In this document: in pieces, positions 17,907 through 27,371 of the stretch | Position numbering within the stretch: the first letter of the stretch is position 1 | How the letters are laid out: each line of letters starts with the position of its first letter | Origin: GAS188 sp963794475 | GTDB lineage: Bacteria; Pseudomonadota; Alphaproteobacteria; Rhizobiales; Beijerinckiaceae | Assembly: GCA_963794475.1 (NCBI GenBank) | Contig: CAWCDW010000003.1 | Location: 310,001 to 374,000, forward strand | Direction: 5' to 3' | Length of the DNA stretch: 64,000 nt | The notes under the pieces: generated by a model | Seen by the model: the letters and a program-made list of their open reading frames with translations, nothing else | Told to the model about the DNA's origin: nothing | Database searches by the model: none | Program-made: the position numbers and the translations under genes

Positions 17907-19794
17907 CTACAGCTCGACCTGGGTTCCCAATTCGATGACGCGCTTAGGCGGAATCTGGAAGTAATCCGACGCGCTCACGGCGTTGCGCCCCATGAAAGCG
18001 TAGAGCTTTTCGCGCCACACGGGCAGTTCGGGCCGGACTGTCGGGACGGGGGTTTCCCGACCCAGGAAGAATGAGGTCGCCGCAATGTCGATCGGGAACT
18101 CCGACCTGTGCGCTTCGAGTGCGTCGGGCACTATGGGCGCCTCGGCAAACCCAAAGCGTAGCGTGATTCGAGTGAAGCCCTTGTCCAGTGGCTCGACCGT
18201 CATGCGCTGCGCATCCGCAACGTAAGGCACTCGTTCGGTGACGACGGTAAGCAGCACGACGCGTTGGTGCAGAACCTTGTTATGCTTGAAATTGTCCGAG
18301 AGTGAGTAGGGCGCCGTCTCGCGGCGCGCAGCCAGGTAGACCGCAGTTCCTTCCACCCGTGGCACCTTCTTGGGATCGAGCTGAGCGATGAATTGCTTCA
18401 GCGGCAGGTTGTCCTCACGAGTACGCTCCAGCACAATTTGGCGGCCACGACGCCAAGTGGACATCAGGGTGAACACCACCACGCCGATCAGCAACGGGAA
18501 CCATCCTCCCTGGACGATCTTGGCCAGATTGGCCGTCAGAAATGCCAGGTCCACCACCGTGAAAAAGCCGATCACCCCGATGGTCACTGGCAGGCTCCAT
18601 CGCCAGAGCTGGCGCGCGACAACCGCAAGCAGACAGGTGGTGATCACCATCGTCCCCGCGACCGCGATGCCATAGGCCGCAGCTAAGTTGTCCGAAGAGC
18701 CAAATCCCACGACCAGTGCGATCACGCACACCATGAGCAGCCAGTTGATCTGCGGCACGTAAACCTGTCCGATTGCTTCCTTCGAAGTCTGACGCACATC
18801 AAGCCGGGGCAGGAGACTGAGCTGCATTGCCTGATGTGACAGCGAGAATGCGCCGGAGATCACGGCCTGTGATGCAATCACCGTTGCCGCCGTTGCCAAC
18901 AGCACCACGGGATACAGCGCCCACCCAGGGAACAAGTTAAAGAAGGGGCTAGCCACCGCCTCGGGATGTGAAAGGACGAGCGCCCCCTGACCGAAGTAGT
19001 TCAGGACCAGGGCCGGTCAGTACAAAGTTGAGCCAGTCGAGCCGGATCGGCCCTCGACCAAAATGGCCCATGTCGGCGTAGAGCGCCTCGGCGCCCGTCA
19101 ACGCGAGGAACACCGAACCGAGAGCGAGGAAGCCAAGCCAGCCGTGACCGGCGAGGAAGCCGATTGCATGCAGGGGGTTAACTGCGGCCAGGACGCCGGG
19201 GTCGTGCAGGACCTGCACCAACCCGGCGATGGCCAGCACTGCGAACCACAAGGCCATGACCGGGCCGAAGTAGGCGCCGATACGCTCGCTGCCCCGGCTC
19301 TGCACGATGAAGAGGCCGATCAGCACGAGGATGGTGACCGGGATAACGTATGGCTTGAGGAGGGGCGCTGCCACCTCCAGCCCTTCAACCGCGCTCAGGA
19401 CGGAGATGGCCGGTGTAATCATGCCATCACCGTAGAACAGCGCCGCCCCAGCAATTCCCACCATGAGCAGAGCCGTCCGGCGCCGCTGGTCGGTCACGCT
19501 ATGCGCGGCCAAGCCGAGAAGCGCCATGATGCCGCCCTCGCCGTCGTTGTCGGCGCGCATGACAAATAGCACGTACTTCGCCGTGACCACGATCATCAGC
19601 GCCCAGAACACTAGCGAGAGCAAACCGAGGACCACCTCCGAGGCATTGCTGCCGGCGGCTGCTTTCATGCACTCGCGCAACGTATAGATCGGGCTGGTTC
19701 CGATATCGCCATAAACCACCCCAAGGGCTCCGACGAGAAAAGCGCGCCGCATTGGGATGGCCACCATTGGATCAGCCGGTGTCGCCGTGTTCAT
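17907..19794 (-). pseudogene. kup: Kup potassium transporter with 1-nt frameshift
   Basis: Both frames together give the full about 628 residues of a Kup/HAK/KT potassium uptake protein: GVVYGDIGTSPIYTLRE at the N-terminus, about 12 membrane spans, and a soluble C-terminal domain. After GRGPIRLDWLNFVL the frame breaks; removing the T at 19,017 (an A on the coding strand) restores PALVLNYFGQGALVLSHPEA and joins the second half exactly. Either a recent loss-of-function mutation or a sequencing error, since nothing else is damaged. Kup imports K+ with protons at the inner membrane. Confidence 0.9.
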
Positions 19795-19827
19795 ATCGAA
19801 AGACTCAGAATCGTCGCGAGCCGGGTT

Positions 19828-20091
19828 TCAAGTAACTGGCTCTGTTGAGATAGAAGACGGGATGGTCACAACCCCATTTCCGAGCGCAATAGCTCTCGCG
19901 GTCAGGTGGTTGATTGGTAGGCTCTTCTGACGTCCGGCATTGATCTCCATCGCGAAAGCGCGACGCGCGTCGAGCTTCCCCAAGAAGACCCTGATCTGGG
20001 GAGGCAGCTTTCCAACGGCTGCCAGAGTCTTGACCGGTTCCGAACCTTCCAGGAACCCTTCCCCTCGGCCTAAGCTATTACTGCGGCTCAC
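19828..20091 (-). CDS. doubtful small hypothetical protein
   Basis: An 87-codon frame upstream of kup. The second half (LPINHLTARAIALGNGVVT) vaguely recalls the end of PIN-domain toxins but lacks their acidic residues. No good ribosome binding site was seen. It may be a relic or not coding. Confidence 0.25.
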   Translation of the reverse strand: MSRSNSLGRGEGFLEGSEPVKTLAAVGKLPPQIRVFLGKLDARRAFAMEINAGRQKSLPINHLTARAIALGNGVVTIPSSISTEPVT

Positions 20092-20145
20092 GCTCTGAAG
20101 TGTTTGCGTCTGAGCCGAAGTTCATGGAGCGGCACATGTGCGTAG

Positions 20146-20643
20146 TCAGCCGTGCAGCGACAAGCTGATGCGAGTAACGATCTTGTCCCAAGAGCGTATT
20201 TCCTTCTTGGGATACTCGATGTGGACGCATTTTTCTGAACTATCGGTGAAATTGCAACGATCGTAAAAGATGCTGTCCCCGTCAAATCCAGAAGCCACGA
20301 AAAAGCGCCGCGCCACCCGCCTGTAGGTTACCACTGCCCCGTTTTTCAGCTCGCCGTCGCGGACCAAATCCTCAACGGGGTTCCGACCATCGGCTGGAAT
20401 GGGCACAGAAAAGACTGCCATGAACGCGTGCTTGTCGGGAGATGAGTATACGTGTCCCGTGCCGACCAAGGACGGTCCGGCGTCGACCGGGAACAGATCA
20501 CGTGGGAAGTTGACCGTCACCCCAGAACTTGGCTCCCGATAGCTCTGCCAAGCGTGAGGACCCCCGGTGCTGGCGGCAAGGTGCGGGGCGTAACTTACAG
20601 CGAGGGCCGCAATGGCGGCATTTACAGCGAAGCGTCTGCCCAT
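20146..20643 (-). CDS. exported hypothetical protein, stress-promoter driven
   Basis: 165 residues with a signal peptide (MGRRFAVNAAIAALAVSYAP, cleavage probably after HLAAS), so periplasmic. The mature part is a compact soluble domain with two cysteines (DRCNF, KCVHI). GGGAGGATAGCC directly precedes the ATG and excludes the longer upstream frame. An EcfG-type promoter ends 43 bases upstream. Family not recognised; the general-stress promoter is the best clue to its role. Confidence 0.7.
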   Translation of the reverse strand: MGRRFAVNAAIAALAVSYAPHLAASTGGPHAWQSYREPSSGVTVNFPRDLFPVDAGPSLVGTGHVYSSPDKHAFMAVFSVPIPADGRNPVEDLVRDGELKNGAVVTYRRVARRFFVASGFDGDSIFYDRCNFTDSSEKCVHIEYPKKEIRSWDKIVTRISLSLHG

Positions 20644-20685
20644 GGCTATCCTCCCAGTCTGGATTGTTAACCGTGTTATATTGCC

Positions 20686-20711
20686 AACGGCACCCTTCCG
20701 CCGACGGTTCC
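20686..20711 (-). promoter_or_regulatory. EcfG-type (general stress) promoter
   Basis: On the minus strand GGAAC (20,711-20,707) and CGTT (20,689-20,686) are 17 bases apart. The -10 lies 43 bases from the ATG of the exported protein. Confidence 0.6.
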
Positions 20712-20759
20712 GCTCAAAAAGCGCGGAGCGAGATGCCGGAGCAAGAAAGAGATGCGGCG

Positions 20760-20966
20760 TCATTTCGAGAGCGTGGCAAGCCACGACTCGGCCACGTCCA
20801 GCGAAAAGAAATACTCGTGGTCAAGAACGCCAGAACGCATCCGTTGGACCTCCGTCAGGTTCAGAATGTAGAAACGGCCGTGACCCTTTCCGCTTCCTAC
20901 CCTTTCGAGACGAAAGCCATTGCGCTCTGCAATGCGACCGATGCGCTTTTCTTGTGCGTTAGTCAT
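20760..20966 (-). CDS. small hypothetical protein
   Basis: 68 residues, basic N-terminal helix (EKRIGRIAERNGFRLERV) followed by a short strand (GRFYILNL) and an acidic end. AGGAG lies seven bases before the ATG at 20,966. Resembles small Rhizobiales proteins of unknown function that carry a basic helix and a ...GRYxLxD strand. It precedes the exported-protein gene, whose own promoter lies between them. Confidence 0.6.
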   Translation of the reverse strand: MTNAQEKRIGRIAERNGFRLERVGSGKGHGRFYILNLTEVQRMRSGVLDHEYFFSLDVAESWLATLSK

Positions 20967-21507
20967 GGGGTCGCTCCTGTCTCCACTCGCGCTCCGATGC
21001 ACCTTGCGGCATTGGCGCGTATGATCCTGAAGTGGCCTGAATAAGGGTCGAGGCGTGTATGCGTGCAGGCGTTCCACGCAACTCCGCTCCCGCGAAGGAT
21101 TAGCCCATGCCACCATAAAACCGACCGGCTTGCCTGAAAGCGGAAGCGCAGGACTGGCTTGAGGGTCGACGCCGCAAGTGTATCGCCGACCGCCCGAACG
21201 GCCCCGAGAGGATCACCATGTCTCGCAAGCTGGCACGGTCGAGGCCAAGGGGCGGCAAGCGGTCATTCGGCGCGATCAGCCGGAGCTCGCCGCTGGATTG
21301 CATCGCGAGGGGCGCCCTACCAGTTCAGGGCCATTTGCGGCCGTCAAAGTCCGCATCGCCCTGGCGTCACGGCCGTTCCGGCACTGCGCAAGCCTGATCT
21401 CGCGATTAAGCCGTCGGGTTTTGTGATTTCCTTGAAATGCAAATTTGCTTTCCTCTCTGCTCCGACGCACACTCGCCAAGCATGCGATGGGCAAGGAGGA
21501 GAGGCAA
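20967..21507. other. intergenic region before the lipoprotein gene
   Basis: About 540 bases between divergent small genes. Frames on both strands are arginine-rich shadows. No gene, repeat or clear promoter recognised. Confidence 0.4.
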
Positions 21508-21696
21508 ATGCGCAAGGTTGCGCTTCTCGTGGTCACTTCGTTCGGCCTGGCGGGTTGTGCCGATTCGATCTTTTCGCCGGACGTGACCCGCCGCACGGAC
21601 CCCGCGGTCTCAAGCTTAAGCCTCATGCAACCATCACCTTACGCAGGTGAGCGGCAGGAAAGGTGCACGGGCTCCCGCACTTGGCTCACTTGCTGA
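21508..21696 (+). CDS. small lipoprotein
   Basis: 62 residues: a lipoprotein signal peptide (MRKVALLVVTSFGLAGC) with lipobox LAGC, so Cys17 would be acylated. The mature part is about 45 residues with two further cysteines near the end. AAGGAGGAG six bases upstream fixes the start. Function unknown; Asp at +2 of the mature protein (CAD) would favour retention in the inner membrane by the E. coli rule. Confidence 0.65.
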   Translation: MRKVALLVVTSFGLAGCADSIFSPDVTRRTDPAVSSLSLMQPSPYAGERQERCTGSRTWLTC

Positions 21697-21954
21697 GGTT
21701 GAATTAGGGGCCTTCAGAGTGTCAGCATCTTCTTGATCGCCGTCGCCTGGTAGGACGTTCGCGGTGCCGAATCCAGCGGCGGCGAGCTATGGCGTTCAGG
21801 CTGGTGATGCCTTCCACCCACCATTTGGTCATGTCGCTCAGTTGATTCTGCCACGCGGAGCGGGGCGGAGTGTCCCAGTTTAAATAGGAGCCCTTGACGG
21901 GACTCTCACGGTTGCCCGTTCCACGGGGGCGAGAGCCCCATCCCGCGCCATGCT

Positions 21955-22173
21955 TTATCGGTCTCTCTCCGTAAGCCACTTGGTAATGTCGCGCGGACTG
22001 ATCTTTCGGGGCGGCTTCACTCCCTCCAGCGTCTGAGCGGAAACGAGGTGGCCCTTCTCTACCTGTTCCCGAGCATACGTCTTGGCGCCTTGTTCAGTGT
22101 AGCAGGGATGTATCGTTAACCCCTGAGCTTCCCCAACAGCTGGTGAAGAAGAATGTGCGATAATCCACGTCAT
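21955..22173 (-). CDS. small hypothetical protein
   Basis: 72 residues, mixed alpha/beta composition, C-terminal SPRDITKWLTERDR. GAGAGGG precedes the ATG by six bases. No domain recognised. Isolated gene. Confidence 0.5.
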   Translation of the reverse strand: MTWIIAHSSSPAVGEAQGLTIHPCYTEQGAKTYAREQVEKGHLVSAQTLEGVKPPRKISPRDITKWLTERDR

Positions 22174-22550
22174 TACGCACCCTCTCTTGACTCCGGTACC
22201 CGAACATCTCGCCGGCCCATCGAGCGAACAAACGAGAGTGCCCAGAGGTTCAGCTCAATTTTCATCAAAGTCTTTATTCCTAGAGGTTTGGTTTCGAATG
22301 CGTAAATAACGCAGGCGCGCTTCGCCGCTGCGTGTGCATCCATGGTTTCATTCTTTGGCTCATTTCGTATCCTATCCCCGGCGTCTCTCCATCAATGAAT
22401 TCAACCGCCGGCGCGCGCCAAGCCACGCGAAAACGTCAACATGGAAGCAGGGATGGCCCAGGAGCGCCTCGGGACCGCCTTTCGTGCTCAAGTTGCTGGT
22501 TAGCTGTGAGAATACCGGAGTCGACGATTGCTGAAAATAGCCTTGGCTAT
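22174..22550. other. intergenic region
   Basis: About 380 bases downstream of the brkB remnant, relatively AT-rich. No supported gene. Confidence 0.4.
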
Positions 22551-23668
22551 CTAGGACGTCGATGCGCCTACTGTATCTGCCACGTGAGCTCCCCGTTCGC
22601 CCATCGGCTTTGGCTGGCCGACAGTCGTATCGCGTAACGTTTGATGTTCAAATTCGGCATTCAGGGTTGCGCCGATTAGTAGGACCAATGCGCTTAGCCA
22701 GAACCAGAGCAACAGCACGATGACTGCGCCAAGAGAACCATACATTGCATCGTACAGATCCGAATCGGGAGACATAGTAGGAGAATGCTGCCGAGGCCAA
22801 AATCCACACTGCGGTAGCAAGAGCTGCCCCCCAACTGATCCACCTCCACTGAGGCTGTCGACGGCTTGGAGCAAAACGATAGAGGATCGCCACTCCCACC
22901 ATCATCAAAACCGCCAACACAGGCCAGCGTGCCAAGCCAAGCGTGGTGCGCTGCGCCTCGGAAAACGGCAGAAAAGCAATCGCGGCCGGAATGACCGCGA
23001 GGGCTACTACGACTACGCCTGCAAAAATTAATGCGCCGAAGGTTAAGGAGAGAGCAACGATCTGCTGCTTAATAAATCCGCGCTTTTCTCCTTCCTCATA
23101 AGCAATATTCAGCCCCGTCATCAGGGCAGCTATGCCAGTGCGCGCGCTCCAAACCGCAATGCCAAGGCCGACCAGGAGAGCAAGGTTCAATTTGCTGTTT
23201 GCCTTATTGACCAGAGCCGTCAGGGCGTCGAGCAAGAGCGTCGCCGCCTCTGGTGGCATAAACGCGGAGGCTTAAAATCGCGGTTTGCCGAACCGTTTGG
23301 GGATCCGCCACAAGCCCAAAAATCGAGACGAACGCTGCAAGTGCGGGAAACACTGCGAGCATGGCGTAAAAGGCGACGCCAGCCGCCACAAGAGAGTGGT
23401 TATCTGCGCCGATCCTACGCCAAGCTCGGGTCAGTATATCCTTCCAACCCGGCGGCGGAATGTCCGTCGGTTTTGCTGCCTCCCGCCCGCGATGGGCCTC
23501 CATCTTAGCTCTCTCAGGTGGGATATCATCAGTATCTTGAGGCTCTGCGATATCGTGCCGAGCGGGGGCGGGCAGCGGTCTGGTTTGACCGCGCAACATA
23601 AGTGCGACGCTCAGCGCAACAATTCCGACGAGCACGTGAGACACCCGTCCTTTGAATTCCTCTCTCAT
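22551..23668 (-). pseudogene. YihY/BrkB-family membrane protein with two frameshifts
   Basis: Three minus-strand frames join into one YihY/virulence factor BrkB-type protein: cytoplasmic N-terminus, SLVAAGVAFYAMLAVFPALA, several spans, then FSYYVSRFGS and YDAMYGSLGAV ... RDTTVGQPKPMGERGAHVADT. The first break lies near 23,258 (one base too many between SLR and FMPPEA), the second near 22,765 (an extra G after FGS). The protein would have about 370 residues. Similar inner-membrane proteins are often stress-induced. Two breaks make a sequencing error less likely than for kup but do not exclude it. Confidence 0.85.
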
Positions 23669-23931
23669 TGACCGGCACCATAGTCGGGAATCAAAGTAAC
23701 ACTATGTGCAGTGTGCCCCTAACTCTTGCGAGGTCGCAACTTCGCATGGCGCATACTTGGGCAACAGGATGGTGAAGACGTAAGCCCAAGGTCATTCGCT
23801 GTCGATGCGATAAGCGCGCTCGCGATTAGCTTGTGCATGGCGGCGGTGAGGCGAAGGCTACTTGATGACGCCGGGTGATCAGATAAAAAGAGACGTCGGC
23901 GTTGAGCTAGGCTTTGAAAAATTCAATTAAA

Positions 23932-24267
23932 ATGAGCTCGGAACTATTTGCTCTCTCCCTCCTCGTCGGTGTTCTGTCACCGGCCATTGCGACCGTCTGC
24001 ACCGCGGGGTTCTATATCCGTCATCGCCGGGCTCGCCCCGAGCCGGAACGGCGTTTTCCCCTCGTTACGTACATTTGGATCTTGCTCGGTTGTGGAGTGG
24101 TCGGATATTTGTTTGCCTTAGGATTTGGAATCGATTTGGCCTGCGTTCGATATCCAAGCGGTAATCTGTGCGGCCTCTTTGGGGTCTTTGCAGCCGGCCC
24201 ACTTGGCGCATCGCTCGCGATCCTCTCAGCCGGCGCTCTGATTTTATTTGCCTCCCGTGGCCGGTGA
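23932..24267 (+). CDS. small membrane protein, unknown
   Basis: 111 residues with three hydrophobic spans (about 5-27, 45-66, 80-103) and basic loops (RHRRARPEPERR), giving an odd number of helices. The ATG at 23,932 lacks a clear ribosome site; a TTG at 23,914 is the alternative. No family recognised. Confidence 0.5.
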   Translation: MSSELFALSLLVGVLSPAIATVCTAGFYIRHRRARPEPERRFPLVTYIWILLGCGVVGYLFALGFGIDLACVRYPSGNLCGLFGVFAAGPLGASLAILSAGALILFASRGR

Positions 24268-24747
24268 GTACAGGTCCCAGCGGAGACCTTCCTCGACCAA
24301 CTTTGTTCCTTATCGGCTCACCTGCTTGCTCGGTGTAGCCAGTTCGGCAACTCACACGCGCCCATGAAGAATGGTTCGCGGGATGCGATCAGAATGAAGA
24401 ACAGATGTTGCGGCGAACCTTCGGTGAAGTCCCTGGCTATGACCGAGATTGCGAGACATTCCGTTTAAATCATTTTTGTGAACACCCAATTTGCTCCGAT
24501 CATCGGGTTTATTCACGTCGGGTATTTGCCCAATGGACGGGTGGTCGGAATCTCGAAGCGTGCGCGCGTGAACCTCAATCGCCCCAATCCTTGGCGCTCG
24601 CGCCAGTGTGGAGGAACCATCCAGCGACCCTCGCGACGGGCTCAATAGCAGGCAGTGGACCCTCGCGACGGGCGATCACTTTCCCTCCCCTGCCGCATTC
24701 ATTCCAAAAGCCCACTCAAACGCAAATTCACCATCGCGGCGTGGACC
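24268..24747. other. intergenic region with a 16-bp direct repeat
   Basis: No supported gene. GACCCTCGCGACGGGC occurs at 24,626-24,641 and again at 24,658-24,673, a 32-base period. It may be a duplication scar. Confidence 0.45.
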
Positions 24748-24948
24748 CTACCAGCTCCGCTTGTCGGTGGGATTCGGACGCGGCCGGTTCACCATCTCCT
24801 CAACGCAACGCGCAAGGGTCTCATATTTTTCCGCAACCTCGTTCAGCTTCCGTCTTCCCAACTTACCTGCGCGCCGCCGGGCGGCTGCCGCCGTGGATCG
24901 ATAACGAGCAGCAAGCGCCCTCGCGCCCTCACGCGGATCGTTTGTCAT
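24748..24948 (-). CDS. small basic helical protein
   Basis: 66 residues, largely one helical region (ALAARYRSTAAAARRRAGKL, VAEKYETLARCVEEM), strongly basic. Of a type common in Rhizobiales as very small uncharacterised proteins of about 60 residues. Its ATG overlaps the end of the preceding gene by 20 bases, suggesting translational coupling. Confidence 0.5.
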   Translation of the reverse strand: MTNDPREGARALAARYRSTAAAARRRAGKLGRRKLNEVAEKYETLARCVEEMVNRPRPNPTDKRSW

Positions 24949-25129
24949 AGTGCGGCCTTTCCCGCGACAGGCGCACGGATGGTGGCTGATGTTCCTTGGC
25001 GGCCTGCTCGGCCTGCCTGAACCAGGTTTGCGCAAGAGCAACGAGACACCGTCGATCTTCATCTGATGCCGCTTCTGCCATGCGTAGTGCTGCCCAAGCG
25101 TGGCCGCGCAGCGTTTCAGCAACGCTCAT
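24929..25129 (-). CDS. small helical protein
   Basis: 66 residues, helical, with WAALRMAEAASDEDRRCLVALAQ cut here by its natural break into two helices; acidic-basic balance differs from the partner gene downstream. GGGGAGG lies six bases before the ATG, a strong signal. Together with the overlapping gene it forms a two-gene unit. Function unknown. Confidence 0.55.
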   Translation of the reverse strand: MSVAETLRGHAWAALRMAEAASDEDRRCLVALAQTWFRQAEQAAKEHQPPSVRLSRERPHYDKRSA

Positions 25130-25418
25130 TGCGGACCTCCCCGTCTACCTATCAAATTAATTCATATGGCAGCGAAAGGTTGCGTTGCGGCCTGGGCCGG
25201 CAGGAAAAGGCGATGCTGCGTCACGTCCCCTGTCTCGATAAGAGGTAACGAACGCAACCCGTCCGGGGAGGGGATATTGGCAAATCTTTCACCCGAGCAA
25301 GTTCGTGAGTTTCAGCGCCAATAGTCACTTGAACGTGGGTCCGATCTTCGCGCTCGCGCCCAAGTGGAGTATCTGTTCAAGGTGGCCGCGCTGGCGATGT
25401 TTGGCGGTGTGTGCTGGG

Positions 25419-25887
25419 GAATTGTGCCGCTCCTTCGGATTCACCTTCGAGGTGCTCGACGAATTGCAACCCATCATCTTGGCGGCGCAGAAGTGTTCTC
25501 AGGCGGCGTTGCGTTCAACGAGCGGGAGGTCGCGCAGGTCGGCGCCATCAAGCTCAAGAATGTCAAACGCCAGATGCATCGCCCAATCGTCCTTCGAGCG
25601 ACTGTGGAGGGCCTTGAAGTCGCTGACGCCGTTCTCGGTCAGCCAGACGACCTCGCCATACAGGGCGACGGATTTCGACGCGCAGCTTGAGCCCTGATCG
25701 ACCAATCCGAACGCTCAGCCCAATCGTAACTGCCTTTCGCGCGCGGCGAGACGTGATCGCCGACCCTGCGAACGATCAGCCGATAGCCATCATGCCTCAT
25801 CTCGTGAACCCACCGGCCGCGCGGTGGCTGAGGGGCTCTCGTCGGAATGCAGGGATGATAAGGAGGCCACATTGGCGCGCCGAATGT
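25419..25887 (-). pseudogene. ATP-dependent DNA ligase (LigD-type) remnant
   Basis: Fragments in successive frames match the adenylation domain of LigD-type ligases: HPCIPTRAPQPP, WVHEMRHDGYRLIVRR, then GEVVWLTENGVSDFKALHSR, AFDILELDGADLRDLPLVER, and after another shift LQFVEHLEGE. The KxDG nucleophile motif reads RHDG, so the catalytic lysine is gone. At least two frameshifts occur and the C-terminal OB domain is missing. Such ligases act in non-homologous end joining with Ku; no ku gene is nearby. A decayed accessory copy. Confidence 0.8.
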
Positions 25888-26061
25888 AGACACACTGACT
25901 CCCAACGAAAAGGCCGCTGGCCGGTACCGCCGGTACATACGTCCGCAGCCCTTATGATCGTGTCCGTCGAAAGAAACCCGGCCTTGGGCCGACGATCGGC
26001 GTCGCATTCTGGCTCGTTCCGGACCTTCCGGTGGTCCGCAGGCAGTCGCACCGCGGCGGCC

Positions 26062-26901
26062 TCAGGTCTTAGCCGCAACGAAGTCCGTAGACGCGCTAAG
26101 CGTGCTCCACTTGCGATCGGCCGCGGCCTTCCGGGCGTCGGCCGTCTGGACGATTTTGAGTGCATCGCTGCCGAGCAGCAGGCGTATAGGCGGATCGTCC
26201 ATTCTGACGACCTTTAGGATCACTTGGGCCGCCTTGGCCGGATCACCGGGTTGTTTGCCGTTGTAATCGAGCTGGAACCTTGCCGCTTGGCCGACGGTGG
26301 CATCGTATTCCGGGCGGATATTGTGGATCGTCTGGGACGAACCGGCAAAGTCGGTCCTAAAACCGCCCGGCTCAAAAATGGTCACCCTGACACCGAGCGG
26401 CGCTAACTCGGTCACCATTACCTCGGAGAAGCCCTCGACCCCGAACTTCGCGGCTGAATAGGGAGCGCGGCCGGTTGAGCCGATCCGTCCTCCGACTGAC
26501 GAGAAATTGAGGATATGGCCCGAGCCCTGGACGCGCATGATCGGGATGGCAGCCTTCGACAGATTAATTGGGCCAAACAGGTTAGTGTCGATCTGCGCGC
26601 GGAAGTCCTCGATGCTTGTGTCTTCGATCGGACCGAGGTTCCCGTAGCCTGCTACGTTCGCCAATACATCTAATCGCCCGAACCGTTCGACCGCGAGGTT
26701 CACGGCTGCTTCCGCCGCGAGATAATCGGTCACATCGAGCGGCCATAGGATCACTTGGGCCGGGTATCGATCGGCAAGATCCTCAAGGCCGCTAGTGTTC
26801 CGCGCGGTGGCGACGAGATCGTCGCCCGCAGCAAGCACAGCTTCGGCGAGTGCGCGGCCGAGGCCTCGCGAACTTCCTGTAATGAGCCAGGCCTTGGCCA
26901 T
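26062..26901 (-). CDS. short-chain dehydrogenase/reductase
   Basis: 279 residues, classical SDR: ITGSSRGLG (7-15), NVAGYG in place of NNAG, a serine in NFSSVGG and the YSAAK catalytic pair. It resembles the large group of SDRs annotated as oxidoreductases with LSKAAIPIMR. Cytosolic NAD(P)-dependent enzyme with unknown substrate. The gene is intact although its downstream neighbour, the ligase, is decayed. Confidence 0.85.
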   Translation of the reverse strand: MAKAWLITGSSRGLGRALAEAVLAAGDDLVATARNTSGLEDLADRYPAQVILWPLDVTDYLAAEAAVNLAVERFGRLDVLANVAGYGNLGPIEDTSIEDFRAQIDTNLFGPINLSKAAIPIMRVQGSGHILNFSSVGGRIGSTGRAPYSAAKFGVEGFSEVMVTELAPLGVRVTIFEPGGFRTDFAGSSQTIHNIRPEYDATVGQAARFQLDYNGKQPGDPAKAAQVILKVVRMDDPPIRLLLGSDALKIVQTADARKAAADRKWSTLSASTDFVAAKT

Positions 26902-27371
26902 GTAGCGATCCTTTTTCTCGGCCGATTATTCGTCTCTAAAGCCCCGAGCTTGCGCCTAATGCCTCCGATATGCTTTCCGCATCCATTCCTGTCTGGCGCT
27001 TTGAAGGTTTATCCTGGCTGACCTATTGCTTGATTTATACAAGCTTGCTCAGGAAACTGGGAACACGTAAGACCATGGACAGCTCAGCGGAACGGAATCA
27101 ATTTGGTTGGTAGATTTGTTGGTATCCCGGTGCTACCTCACTAGGGATTTCAAGCATTAGCAAGGAGAGACATTAATGCGTTAGGGCCTCTCCTGGCACC
27201 ATAATTCAAGATGCCGGGGCCTCTTCGGCTTTGTCGAAATCGTCTCAGCCCGGATTTGGATCTCCGACATGCCGCCCCTGGTCAATCGCCTCGCTGTGCA
27301 GTCGATCTTGATTGGCACCCTCGTCGAGCGGATAATGTTCTTCCACGTTCCTCCCTCGCCACTGAATTCCG
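26902..27371. other. gap at the accessory/core boundary, with an aborted gene start
   Basis: At 27,162-27,184 an AAGGAGAG ribosome site is followed by ATG CGT TAG, a start that stops after two codons. Beyond this the sequence changes to the tightly packed, GC-rich style of the rest of the window. This looks like a junction left by an insertion or deletion. No tRNA or clear attachment repeat was seen. Confidence 0.4.

Noticed and set aside
19828..20091. PIN-domain (VapC) toxin
   Set aside because: Only a faint C-terminal resemblance; acidic catalytic residues and an antitoxin gene are missing.
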